Positions 30,615-41,892 of a stretch of 64,000 nt of DNA are shown here, piece by piece; position 1 is the first letter of the stretch; each line of letters opens with the position of its first letter. This DNA comes from Piezodorus guildinii (Eukaryota; Arthropoda; Insecta; Hemiptera; Pentatomidae). Made by a program: the position numbers and the translations under genes. The DNA is taken from contig CM041298.1 of NCBI GenBank assembly GCA_023052935.1, positions 62,304,217 to 62,368,216 of the forward strand, given 5' to 3'. The notes below the pieces were generated by a model, which did no database searches, had not been told where the DNA came from, and saw only the letters and a program-made list of their open reading frames with translations.

Positions 30615-33489
30615 TAACTTGCACGGACCTGTACAACGGTGGCCAAATTCAACTATTATAACCTACCTCCTTTTAAATAACATATGTTTATAAGTTTATG
30701 AACTTATAACAACTTTATATTAACTTGTACAATTTATTTTATTGCATATTAACTGTTCTTAAATCTTGCGCTTTCCAGCAGTATATAATACGTCTATATT
30801 ACCACTTATAATTTATAATTAATTTTTTGACGACTTATTTACAGAAAATTTATTCTTCCCGTTTAAGGAAAAGCTAAATTTCATCTTACTTTACTTTTGA
30901 ACCTTCAGAAAATAATACCCTGTATATATAAATAATAACTAATAAAAAAACAATGGTTTCTATTTTATTCCTTTTATTGCTATTTTATATTTAAAATGAA
31001 CTATTTATGTTACATTTTAAAAGTTAATTTATGTTTCGATGGAATCCTATTTAGTTTACAGCGAAATATCTGTTTTCATGTAATAATATTAAATTTGAAA
31101 TAATTAGGTCTATAAAATTATAACAACTAACCATTGAGTTACAAATCATTATGTAATATTGTTTCTGAAATCATGCTTACTGATTGGAAGAATATAACTT
31201 GCACGGACCTGTACGAAGGTGGTCAAATTTAACTATTAAAACCTCTCTCTTGCCAAATAACATATTTTCAAAAGTTTATGAGCTTATAACAACTGTATAT
31301 CAACTTGTACGATTTTTTTTTATTGCTTATTAACTTGGCTAAAATCTTGCGCTTTCCAACAGTATATAATACGTCTATATTACTACTATAATTCAGAATT
31401 AATTGTTTTACGACTTGGTTACAGAAAATTTATTTATTTATTATTCTAATGGATGCAATTCTGTACGTAATATTGTTTCTAAAATCTTGCTTACAGATTG
31501 GAAGAATACGACTTGCACGATCCTGTACGTCGGTGGCCAAATTTAACTATTATAACCTCCCTCTTTTGAAATAACATATGTTCATAAGTTCATGAGCTTA
31601 TAACAACTTTATATTAACTTGTACAATTTCTTTTATTGCATATTAACTGTTCTTAAATCTTGCGCTTTCCAACAGTATATAATACGTCTATATTACCACT
31701 TATAATTCATAATTAATTTTTTGACGACTTATTTACAGAAAATTTATTCTTCCTGTTTAAGGAAAAGCTAAATTTCATCTTACTTTACTTTTGAACCTTC
31801 AGAAAATAATACCCTGTATATATAAATAATAACTAATAAAAAAACAATGGTTTCTATTTTATTCCTTTTATTGCTATTTTATATTTAAAATGAACTATTT
31901 ATGTTACATTTTAAAAGTTAATTTATGTTTCGATGGAATCCTATTTAGTTTACAGCGAAATATCTGTTTTCATGTAATAATATTAAATTTGAAATAATTA
32001 GGTCTATAAAATTATAACAACTAACCATTGATCTTAACAATTGAGTTACAAATCATTACCTAATATTGTTTCTGAAATCATGCTTACTGAATGGAAGAAT
32101 ATAACTTGCCCGGACCTGTACGAAGGAGGCCGAATTGAACTATTATAACCTCCCTCTTTTCAAATAACACATGTTCATACGTTTATGAGCTTATAACAAC
32201 TTTATATTAACTTGTATGATTTATTTTTATTGCATATTAACTTATCAAAAATCTTATGCTATCCAACAGTATATTATACGTCTATATTACTACTATAATT
32301 CAGAATTAATTTGTTGACGACTTGGCTACACATAATTTATTTATTTATTAACCTAATGGATGCAATTCTGTACGTAATATTGTTTCTAAAATCTTGCTTA
32401 CAGATTGGAAGAATACGACTTGCACGATCCTGTACGTCGGTGGCCAAATTTAACTATTATAACCTCCCTCTTTTGAAATAACATATGTTCATAACTTCAT
32501 GAGCTTATAACAACTTTATATTAACATGTACGATTTTTTTATTGCTTTTTAACTTGGCTAAAATCTTGCGCTTTCCAACAGTATATAATACGTCTATATT
32601 ACTACTATAATTCAGAATTAATTTTTTTACGACTTGGTTACAGAAAATTTATTTATTTATTGTTCTAATGGATGCAATTCTGTACGTAATATTGTTTCTA
32701 AAATCTTGCTTACAGATTGGAAGAATACGACTTGCACAATCCTGTACGTCGGTGGTCATATTTAACTATTATAACCTCCCTCTTTTGAAATAACATATGT
32801 TCATAAGTTTATGAGCTTATAACAAATTTATATTGACTCGTAAAAATGTTTTGATTACATATACTTGGTTACAGAAAATTTATTTTCCTGTTTAAAAAAA
32901 AAAAACTAAATTGCATTGTATTCTACTTTTAAGCCTTCAGGAAATAATGCCTTCTACATTTAAATAATGACTTAAAAAATAACGATTGTTTATATTTTAT
33001 TCCGTTTATTGCTATTTTATATTTTAAATGAACTATTTAAATTACATTTTAAAAGTTAATTTATGTTTCGAAGGAATCCCATTTAGCTTACAGCGAAACT
33101 ATCTGTTTTCATTTATGTCTACAATTTAGATACAATTCGGTACGTAATATTGTTTCTGAAATCATGCTTACTGATTGGAAGAATATAACTTGCCTGGACC
33201 TGTACGAAGGAGGCCGAATTGAACTATTATAACCTCCCTCTTTTCAAATAACACATGTTCATAAGTTTATGAGCTTATAACAACTTTATATTAACTTGTA
33301 TGATTTATTTTTATTGCATATTAACTTATCAAAAATCTTATGCTATCCAACAGAATATTATACGCCTATATTACTATTAATATTTCAGGTATAATATTTT
33401 GATGACTAGGCAACAGAAAGTCAAATGTTCGCTTGGAAAGGAAAACTCAATTGCAATTTATTTTACTTGTATACCTTCAAGAAAGAATG

Positions 33490-34035
33490 TCATTAATGAT
33501 GGTGAATACCGTATCAACATCTGTGTTGTGGTTTAGAAGTAGTTCTAAAAATTATTACATTTTTTCTTATATGGATAAAGAGGTAAAATAAAGAGATAAA
33601 GGTGATGACATCATTCAAACCAAATTTACACTATAAAAATAAGAAAATAATTTAAGATTTTCTAAAAATATTTAATCCGGAAAAAAAAAACGCTGCAAAT
33701 GATTACACAATGGTTTATTATTCCAAATAACAATATTAGGATCTAACAGTTTCTATAGCTAATGACAGGTAATTAAGTAATATGAAAAGCAATTATTCAA
33801 AGGATAATATCATATCACAACCGCTGCTTTTAAAACGCAATATATCAGCTAGTTGTCAACAAATTTCAATGATTCTTTTTTAATTTTGCATTTGGCATTT
33901 ATTTATTTATTGATTGGGAGAAACGGATGTGTTTTTATTCGTTATTCGGATTCTGCGCATCTGTCAAATTATGAGTGGGATAATTTTTTTTTTTTTTTAG
34001 GTGTTTACAAAGGTTCATTATTGAAAATTGTTTAA
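33490..34035 (-). repeat. Repeat M copy (reverse) and flanking AT-rich DNA
   Basis: CGCTGCAAATGATTACACAA near 33692 begins the reversed M blocks, to GGTTTATTATTCC and AAGCAATTATTCAAAGG. 33890-34030 is shared with 54700-54850 (TTTATTTATTTATT...AACGGAT, AAGGTTCATTATTGAAAAT). No coding. Confidence 0.55.
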
Positions 34036-34470
34036 AGTAATCACCACCAACTAAATGTCAAGATGATCACTCCTTTAGTAGTATGTAAGTGGACTGTATG
34101 AAAAATATAACTAAATGAAATAAGGCTGGGCCAAGATAAAATAAACACATTATGGGGATAAAATTAATTATATTATAAAGAAAATTGGTACATATTTAAC
34201 TTAATGGCCAGATCTTCATTGACTGGGTTAGTAAATTGTGCTATTGTAAATTATAACAAGTTATGACTTAAGTGGTGATCTCTGAGATGGTGAAAATGCC
34301 TTGGAAGATGAATCTGTTCTTCTCTCCTCCTCTCCTCCTTCCCTTTGGCCAGGGGGTCTTCTAAATTCTCTACTCCATGGTAAAGGGTGGTTCTACAGGA
34401 GGAACAAAAAAAAAAAAAACTAGAGAGGCTGTCTGGCACAACCAGCCAGGACCTGCAACTTCAGTTTCAT
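34036..34470. other. No gene recognised
   Basis: Contains a pyrimidine-rich strip 34315-34350 and a poly-A run at 34408. Frames at 34251-34439 and 34377-34598 have no motif. Confidence 0.35.
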
Positions 34471-34476
34471 TCTCGG

Positions 34477-34520
34477 CCGCTAGGGGCGCTCTCTTTCTCC
34501 CTATGGCCACTAGATGGCAG
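34477..34520 (+). promoter_or_regulatory. Two CTCF-like motifs in tandem
   Basis: CCGCTAGGGGCGCT (34477-34490) and CCACTAGATGGCAG (34507-34520) both follow the CTCF core CCASYAGRKGGCRS, the second exactly, the first with deviations. They sit 30 bp apart, same orientation, in a GC-rich island within strongly AT-rich intronic DNA. Whether the protein binds here is inference. Confidence 0.5.
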
Positions 34521-34559
34521 AGCAGTGACATTAATTTCACTTTTCGGGAACCCGAAACA

Positions 34560-35460
34560 AAAATAATAAACCAAAATCATTTATACAGGACTGCGTAACT
34601 ACTTCCTTTTCTTTTCTTTCGATTCTCATTCAAATAAAATTTCCTGATTCTAGAACACCTTACATTTTATCTTTATCATCAATAATAACCGAGTTATCAG
34701 GGAATAACATTTCTTATAAGTTGTGGCTTCACCATATAAGATGATTTTTTTTTTTTCTCTTTATTAATCACGTTGACTTGATCTCGAAAATCTTTTCGAT
34801 TTTTCTCTATCTTCATTAATAAACTATTTTTGGTGGAATCACATCTAATATAATTTTTTACTTGAATATATCTTAAACTTATATCTTAACTAATATATCT
34901 TACTTTAATATCTTTTAAATGTTTATTTACTGCCTTAAAACTCTGTACGTATTTTTCTCCATCTTCAAAAATAATTGAGTTATGAGCGTATTTATGTGTG
35001 AAATTACAATTTTTTTCTTTTCTTTTTCTCTTTTTTAAGATTATTTGCGGTTTTTTTAGTTAAAAAACAATAATGAATTTTGTCTCTATCTTTGAAAACA
35101 ACTTTGTTACAAATGCACACGTAGTTTCGAAGATATGTCGCGAACAGCTGACAAACGGATATTTTTTATTCGTTGTTGTTGTTTTGGTTTTAAGGGCAAA
35201 AAACTGCATGTGGTTATTGTTGCCCAAAACATCTTCAGAAGACGATAACTTACTTATGATGCGGGGAAAAAAATAAAAATTATAATAAAAAAAAAAAAAA
35301 TCGATTTTAAAAGGACGAAATCAATAAGAATAAAACAGAACAATAGGGACAATATACATTATGATTTAATCGGAACGGCAAACACGATGATTAGCAAAAA
35401 AGGTATACAAATAAAAAGTGTGAGTAAAATATCAAAAAGTGCGTAAAATAACCTGAATGT
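34560..35460. other. AT-rich, no gene recognised
   Basis: 34560-35280 carries loosely repeated phrases (GAGTTATCAGGG, CTCCATCTTCAAAAATAA, GAGTTATGAGCG) also seen at 54950-55150, so it is an old dispersed repeat linked to M. The frame at 35073-35276 is a by-product. Confidence 0.4.
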
Positions 35461-35464
35461 GTTA

Positions 35465-35760
35465 AATGAGGTGATATAAACGAATGTTCTTCACCAATTG
35501 AATGACACCGTCGACGGCCCGATCACTATCGCTCAATGCCTCCGAGACTTTACGTGGTACGTTACATTTTACAAATTCCCTACTGTAACGAAGACACTCT
35601 TCAAAAATATGACTTACTGTGAGAGTCACTTTACACAGTTGACATCGAGGTGGATCCCTTCGTGCCATGAGGAACTCTACTCATGAGTGAGACGGCAGTG
35701 TCGTATCCTCAGGCGGGCGATAACTACCTCCCCACGCCTGCACTTTCTTGACGATGAGAC
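35465..35760 (-). pseudogene. RNase H-bearing LINE, C-terminal fragment
   Basis: Minus strand, about 35735-35690, gives EVVIARLRIRHCRLTHE in a frame shifted from the main frame 35668-35462, which reads MARRDPPRCQLCKVTLTVSH then FEECLRYS and ends NIRLYHLI. Typical C-x2-C...H...C region following the RNase H domain. Confidence 0.85.
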
Positions 35761-35814
35761 CCAGCAGCTGATGGTCGGTTTGACATTTTTCAATTTGTTG
35801 TTTTCAAAAGCAGT

Positions 35815-35960
35815 CCAAGACTTTTTTGGGGATTTGGTCATTTGGACTCAAGGGACCCTAAAACATGTATTTCCGTTGAAAACTGGAATTCGAAAATGTT
35901 CACGGTCGCAATACTTTCCCTTTATATATATTGCATATCTAGGTAAGGAAAGTAATATTA
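35815..35960 (-). repeat. Repeat K, start fragment 8
   Basis: Reversed K start: CATTTGGACTCAAGGGACCC, TATTTCCGTTGAAAACTGGA, GCAATACTTTCCCTTTATAT and TAGGTAAGGAAAGTA. Confidence 0.75.
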
Positions 35961-36285
35961 ACTTAGGTGCTGGCATACCAAGCGCGAAAAATAAGAGATA
36001 TTATTCTTACAATTGAATGTCAAATTTTAAAAACCTGATAAGATTCATGCTCTGGATTACATTACGATTCCCTGCTTCATGCTAAACCATTCTTAGCTTA
36101 TTTACATCTGAAGCTTGCCAATGCTTCAAAGTATGCTTTTGCAGCAAGTGCTCTAGTTCGTTACCTAACACGGTGTGTTGTGTGTTTTTCGCGTTAAGGT
36201 CTTCGCTACCTCTTGGCAAGGAACTTCATTACGGTTCTATTTGAGTAACTGATGAATCAGATCAAAATAGCGGGGATCTTTCGGA
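35961..36285. other. No gene recognised
   Basis: Mixed composition (GTAAAGCTTGCC-like, CTAACACGGTGTGTTGTGTG). No motif or repeat match. Confidence 0.3.
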
Positions 36286-37345
36286 TGTAGCAGACTATAA
36301 AGTTATATCTGGTTAGTTAGGGCAATAGAGACCTTTATTGTTTGTTTGGATTTTAAGGCGTAAAACCCTAAGGTCATCAACGCCTAGACACTATATGCAT
36401 ATTCAACCTTTATAAGAAAGAACTATTAGGTAATGAGTGATTGAGAAAAAGAAAGGAAAAAAAAATAATAATAATAAAAAAAAAAATAAATAATAAATAA
36501 ATAAAAAAAAATAAAGAAAGAAAAAATATTTTTATGTAAACAATAGTTTAAAAAGCTAATACTAGTAATGCTAACTGACTAGGAATGGTCCTTTATAATT
36601 TCGATAATAATGACTGTTCCTTAAGAAAATCAAAAACTAATTGAATGGTTTTCTCTCTATCACCCAACACCGCTGAAATATTTGGGCTTAGTCCAATTTT
36701 ATTCAGGTGTGATGAATAATAAGGGCATTCTCGAAAAATATGCCGAATGGTAAAGGGTTCCATCACAGTGCTGGCATCGGGGCACCGGCTGCCTAGCAAA
36801 AAGATAAGAGTGCGTCAGCCGCGATGTCCTATCCTTAGCCGGGTCAACGCGACCTCCTCCCTTATTAATTGTTACCCTTATCAATTGTTACAAAACAGAA
36901 TAAAATCATTAAAACTATCCCTTAGAGAGTAAAAAAAAAAATCTAGTTCGCTCAAAGCACGACTTTTACTTACCTCCGTCGTTAAAATCAATTTAAATAG
37001 ATCTTAAGAATTTTTAAATACAAATAGATAAAAATATTTTGTTATAGAATTAGTTAAATAGTCAAATGTAGCAGACTATAAAGTTATATCTGGTTAGTTA
37101 GGGCAGTAGATACCATTATTAATTGTTACGATACAAAATAGAATTATTAAAACTAGCCAATAGAGAGCAATTTAAAAAAAATCTGGTGCGCTCAAAACAC
37201 GACTTTTACTTAACTCCGTCGTTAAAATCAATTTAAATTGATCTTAACAATTTTTAAATACATAGAGATAAAATATTTAGTTATATAATAAGTTAAATAG
37301 TCGAATATAGCAGACTATCAAGTTATAGCTGGTTAGTTAAAGACT
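36286..37345. repeat. Tandem unit of about 240 bp built on the K end
   Basis: TGTAGCAGACTATAAAGTTA recurs at about 36286 and 37065, and diverged at about 37305; the K-end block (AAATCTAGTTCGCTCAAAGC / AAATCTGGTGCGCTCAAAAC) recurs at about 36938 and 37179. Units are therefore about 240 bp. A LINE (36334-36880) splits the first unit. Confidence 0.65.
36334..36880 (-). pseudogene. RNase H-bearing LINE, C-terminus and 3' UTR
   Basis: Minus strand reads RVDPAKDRTSRLTHSYLF then CQHCDGTL (about 36860-36740), and after a frameshift TIRHIFRECPYYSS to DFLKEQSLLSKL with a stop at 36593. The first codons show RLRI lost to substitution. 3' UTR ends with GGCGTTGATGACCTTAGGGT and a CCAAACAAAC tail near 36340; A-rich stretch 36450-36530 lies inside the UTR. 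Confidence 0.8.
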
Positions 37346-37845
37346 AGATAAAAAATCTTGGAGAAAAAAATAATTTGTTATAGGATTAGTTACGTTGAAT
37401 TTCAGTGAAAACATGTATTGTATTATACAATCTATTATATCATTATCTAAGATAATCAGCGAGTTTTGTCGGTTTTTTATTACACTCTATTAACTTTTAC
37501 AATCTTGTGTATACGATAATATTTTTTTCTAGAATCTTTAGCTTCCTAACGGTACATTAGACGTCTATATTGCTGTTTTTATGCCCAAAAACACAAAAAT
37601 TACAAAATATTGTTGGTATTTATTCTTTTAGTTGGATATCGTATTCGTTCAAATTATATATATTTTTCTGAGTTTTATCAGTGCTAAATAGATGATATAG
37701 TTACTTTAATAGATTCCAAAAAAAATAATGTACTTTAGAGGAAGAATATTTAAAATATCGGCATTTAAGTCCTGGCTATTTTAATCATAATGAAACCTAC
37801 ATGATATTGAATTTTATGGAATTTTACCTCGATTTTAAATAAATT
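36925..37845 (-). repeat. Repeat K copy 9 (reverse), with duplicated end block
   Basis: After two K-end blocks (see tandem unit) the K body continues from 37385: GAATTTCAGTGAAAACATGT, ATAATCAGCGAGTTTTGTCGG, AGAATCTTTAGCTTCC, CGTCTATATTGCTG, CTACATGATATTGAATTTTA to about 37845, where the Penelope element begins. Confidence 0.7.
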
Positions 37846-39047
37846 ATGTTTACTAATGTCAAAAAAGAAGTAGCTATAAAGGCTGTTATAAAAAGATGGA
37901 AACAAATTGAGAAATTTACTAAAATTCCTCAAACCTTATTTATTAGCGCTGTAAAGCTTTGTATAGAAACATCGTATTTCTCTATAAATAAGCATTACTA
38001 TAAACAAATAAGTGGCCTACTAATGGGATTGTCACTTTCTCCCATTCTCGTAGAACTCGTTATGGATGATTTGGTGGAAGACATTTTAGCCAAAATTTCC
38101 ATATAGGTGCAATTTTTGAAAAAATATGTTGATGACACCATTTTAAGTGTTCCGACAGAGAGCTTAAATGATATTTTGGGACATTTTAATAAAGATCAAA
38201 ATATAAAATTTACTATCGAAGAAGAAAAAGACAATATGATCACATTTTTAGATACGAAAATAATTCGCGGGGTAGGGTACACAAAAGTATCATGGCACGA
38301 GAGAAAATACAATGGTGGCCGTATTTTAAATTTTAATTCTTGCCACGACCTAAAAATTAAGATCAACATTGGGAGAAATATATGCTATAGAGCAATAGCT
38401 CTGAGCAGTATCTCTTATAGAGACGAAAATATTAGCCGAGTAAGAGAAATTTAAAAAAATAATGGTTACCCAAAAGGTGTCATAGAGAAGTGTTTAGGGG
38501 GGCCTATGAAACATTTTCTCACAAAAAGAAAAACCGTGACCCTGTAGACTCTTATTTTTCCATTGAGTATATCAGACCACTGGCCCCCATAATAAAGAGG
38601 ATATTCAAAAATGAAAACGTAAATATTGTGTACAAATATAATAATAATTTTAAAAAAATGCTCTACTCTAGACTTAAAGATAAAACCAGTAAAGAAAAAT
38701 TATCTAGCATTATATATAAAATAGATTGCAGAAATTGTGAAGGCACATATGTTGGCCAAACTTCACAATATTTAAATAAAAGAATTTACGCGCATAAATA
38801 CAGTGTGGAATCCAAAAAAGAAGAAACGGCCTTAGCGAGTCACGCTATCAAAAACAACCACAATTTTGATTTTAAAAATGTAAGTGTTCTGGATGTGGAA
38901 AAAAATAAAGATAAGAGATTGATTCTCGAGATGGTGCACATCATTAGGACCGAACATACTGTAAATGCGCGGAATGATTGCACAAAACTTAGCAAAGTAT
39001 ACAATAATATTTTAAATAAATTGGGAAGAATAAGTAGACGAAATTAA
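37846..39047 (+). pseudogene. Penelope RT and GIY-YIG endonuclease ORF
   Basis: Starts at FTNVKKE, the block that normally follows the first catalytic Asp of the RT, so that Asp is lost by truncation. Then ISGLLMGLSLSPILVELVMD (about 38010-38070), a single TAG at 38104-38106, and KYVDDTI (about 38120) with the YVDD catalytic pair. A TAA at 38452-38454 and a frameshift near 38490 break the linker. The last 185 codons (38490-39047) hold the endonuclease: IIYKIDCRNCEGTYVGQT (GIY-YIG core with CxxC), ASHAIKNNHNFDF and LILEMVHI with the conserved Glu. The endonuclease frame itself is open. Three lesions suggest a fairly young but dead copy. In the family, these enzymes cut target DNA and reverse-transcribe element RNA. 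Confidence 0.9.
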
Positions 39048-39950
39048 AAAAGTTTTATTATGGTTAATATATAAGTTGTTTATTGTTATTAGTTTTTATC
39101 ATCATTATTTAGCAACGTATACAATAATATTTTAAATAAATTGGGAAGAATAAGTAGACGAAATTAAAAAAGTTTTATTATGGTTAATATATAAGTTGTT
39201 TATTGTTATTAGTTTTTATCATCATTATTTAGCAACGTATACAATAATATTTTAAATAAATTGGGAAGAATAAGTAGACGAAATTAAAAAAGTTTTATTA
39301 TGGTTAATATATAAGTTGTTTATTGTTATTAGTTTTTATCATCATTATTTAGCAACGTATACAATAATATTTTAAATAAATTGGGAAGAATAAGTAGACG
39401 AAATTAAAAAAGTTTTATTATGGTTAATATATAAGTTGTTTATTGTTATTAGTTTTTATCATCATTATTTAGCAACGTATACAATAATATTTTAAATAAA
39501 TTGGGAAGAATAAGTAGACGAAATTAAAAAAGTTTTATTATGGTTAATATATAAGTTGTTTATTGTTATTAGTTTTTATCATCATTATTTAGCAACGTAT
39601 ACAATAATATTTTAAATAAATTGGGAAGAATAAGTAGACGAAATTAAAAAAGTTTTATTATGGTTAATATATAAGTTGTTTATTGTTATTAGTTTTTATC
39701 ATCATTATTTAGCAACGTATACAATAATATTTTAAATAAATTGGGAAGAATAAGTAGACGAAATTAAAAAAGTTTTATTATGGTTAATATATAAGTTGTT
39801 TATTGTTATTAGTTTTTATCATCATTATTTAGCAACGTATACAATAATATTTTAAATAAATTGGGAAGAATAAGTAGACGAAATTAAAAAAGTTTTATTA
39901 TGGTTAATATATAAGTTGTTTATTGTTATTAGTTTTTATCATCATTATTT
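39001..39950 (+). repeat. Eight tandem 120-bp repeats at the Penelope 3' end
   Basis: Units start at 39001, 39121, 39241, 39361, 39481, 39601, 39721 and 39841 (the last 110 bp long). Every line compared is identical. Each unit holds the last 44 bp of the ORF (encoding YNNILNKLGRISRRN and TAA) plus 76 bp of 3' UTR. Upstream of unit 1 the flank reads AGCAAAGTAT where repeats read AGCAACGTAT. Confidence 0.97.
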
Positions 39951-40352
39951 ATATAAAATATTTTAGATTGTTTATAGTTATTGGTTTATATAATAGTTTG
40001 GTTTGCTTTATTGTTGTTTTTGTGATATATTTTTTAAGCGTTGTTGACCTTTTATTTTTAATAGAATAATTTTATTGAATTTATTTATTGATAAGTTGTG
40101 CTTCGGCCGCCAAGGCTGGAGGGGGGAGGGCTTGGAGATCCCAGTGCCCTGTGTTAGCCTGAGTGGTGTGCCGGTGCTCAATAAAATTCTTTGGTAAGAT
40201 GTTTTTATACTATATTGTACTCGGCTATAGATAGATGGTTTATGGAAAATGTAACCAACATACTACAAAATGTAACCAATCATGTTTAGTTGCAGGGTTG
40301 AAAATGATCCTATGTGTATACATAAGCGGAGGATCGAAACGTCCAAATAAAG

Positions 40353-41030
40353 AAAATTAAGAAGGAGTGTTAGTTTAATGACCTAAAACCCGAATAATTT
40401 CAAACAAAATTATAATATAAAAAAAGGGTCGATGAATTAATTTCTTGTATATATATATGTGGATATGCGTGTGTGATATACACTAATATATTAACCTACA
40501 ATTGTAAATAGTAATTAATTATGTTCCCTCTGCCTGTAGGCCAGACATGTTGTATATTTTAACTGTACAAACCTGTTATTCTTAGGGGACCCGGTCCTAG
40601 AATAAAAACTATTTTCTATTTCTAATTGGCTTGAATCATACTATATACTCTTTACCAAAGTTAAGACAGAACTAAAAAAAATGTATTAAAAACATTGACT
40701 TTGAACGACTGAACGACTATAGAAGAGCAACCTAAATTCCTTTTGTTATCTTCTTGCGCTTGTTAATTATTAATTTATTGTTTGTTTTTATGTATTTTCA
40801 TTTTTTTTTAATTTTATATTAATTATTGTTTTTGTCTCGTTATTTAAATATTATGATTTTGTTTTGTTTTCAATATTATTCCTTGATAACATAATTAGCC
40901 TTATATATTGTATGTAATGCTGATGTAGTTCTATATAACAGAGAGAATATGTTTAGTATACATTTAAAAAACAATGGGAAATGTATACATTATAAATGAA
41001 CTATCTTTTTATGGGGTTACCATAAAGGAA
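40353..41030. other. No gene; LINE-like 3' tip possible
   Basis: 40510-40625 (TTCTTAGGGGACCCGGTCCTAGAATAAAAAC) has a short hairpin before AATAAA like the tip at 48690-48715, so it may be a LINE 3' end. The rest is AT-rich. Confidence 0.35.
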
Positions 41031-41032
41031 AA

Positions 41033-41033
<1 letters not shown>

Positions 41034-41086
<53 letters not shown>
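41034..41086. repeat. (AT)n microsatellite
   Basis: About 52 bp of uninterrupted AT repeat. Confidence 0.95.
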
Positions 41087-41089
<3 letters not shown>

Positions 41090-41090
<1 letters not shown>

Positions 41091-41690
41091 GCGTGTATAG
41101 AGAACCTGGTTTTGATAAATTACAGATTACGTATATGGATCCGCGCCGTGAGAGAAATATTAAGCAATTTAGGTTCTTTAGGCGGTGATTAAGGTGTACC
41201 TCGGTACAGAACCAGAAAACATTATCTGTAGCTGGAGGGGAGTGAAAAAGAGGGTGTTGGAGACGTAAGTGGATTCTGTAGCTTCTGTTTGTCTAATTAA
41301 TACAAAGAAGTTACTGGCACACTCGGCCTGCCTCTGACAGATGAAATATTCATAGCAGTCCAAAGAAGAAGCCAAGAAGTCCTGTGTTTACTCAACAAAG
41401 TAATCCCCTATGCACTATGTACACTGTGATACGGTCTACCAAGTATTATATTTATCTAAAATTAATTCATATATAGAGTAGTTATTATTTATAAAGTGTA
41501 TCGAATATTAAAATGAGGCTTTAGTTTATTGTTATATGCCTGTTACTCAATCGTTTATACGGTTAGAGAAGGAAAATGGACAAAAGAAAAGTTAAAAAGA
41601 GGAATCTCTGCTAGTTAAAAATAAATAAATGAAATTAGTTTATTATTTTAAATAATAAATCTTTGTAATCGAATAAGATAAAAATATAAA
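41090..41690. other. No gene recognised
   Basis: 41110-41440 is less AT-rich and matches no family here. Frames at 40974-41192 and 41178-41375 lack motifs and the first is made by the AT repeat. Confidence 0.3.
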
Positions 41691-41694
41691 AACT

Positions 41695-41892
41695 AAAAAA
41701 AAAAAAAAATCATTGAAATTGGCTTAGAACTAGCAGAGCTATAGCGTTCCGAAATTAGCAGTGGTGATATACCATTTTCCTTTGAACTATTTATTGCTTT
41801 TCATATTAGTTAATTGCTCTATCACAGTTATATAAATATTTATACCCTATTACAAAATAATAAACCATTGTGTAATGATTTGCAGCGTTTTT
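41695..41892 (+). repeat. Repeat M fragment
   Basis: CATTGAAATTGGCTTAGAAC, ACTATTTATTGCTTTTCATA and AAACCATTGTGTAATGATTT match 15270-15690. It ends at TTTGCAGCGTTTTT directly before a K start. Confidence 0.65.

Larger units (their letters stand above)
26590..33480 (+). repeat. T array: higher-order tandem repeat
   Basis: Landmark ACTTG(C)CNCGGACCTGTACG / ACTTGCACGATCCTGTACG recurs at about 27815, 28153, 28468, 30617, 31197, 31512, 32104, 32420, 32731 and 33190; a diverged one is at 26597. Spacing alternates about 580-595 and 315 bp, giving a unit of about 900 bp (30617-31512, 31512-32420) with adjacent units nearly identical over hundreds of bases. Monomers share TATAACAACTTTATATTAAC, AAATCTTGCGCTTTCCA and ACGTCTATATTACTACT; the last two are also found in K, suggesting common origin. 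Interrupted by a LINE (27141-27686) and a Tc1 element (28985-30614). No coding. Confidence 0.85.
37846..40352 (+). mobile_element. Penelope-like element, 5'-truncated
   Basis: Coding part 37846-39047 (RT then GIY-YIG endonuclease), an eight-fold 120-bp tandem block (39001-39950), then a 3' UTR with a GC-rich patch (40100-40170, CGGCCGCCAAGGCTGGAGG) and a 3' tip AGGATCGAAACGTCCAAATA near 40330-40352, the GAAACGTC-type ending usual for Penelope elements. 5' truncation removes the first RT motifs; the break abuts K copy 9. Confidence 0.85.

Noticed and set aside
33853..34035. 60-codon frame
   Set aside because: Lies in a dispersed repeat also present at 54700-54850, where the frame is not conserved.
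39001..39950. CRISPR-like array
   Set aside because: Repeats are 120 bp, fully tandem with no variable spacers, and lie at the 3' end of a Penelope element in eukaryotic DNA.
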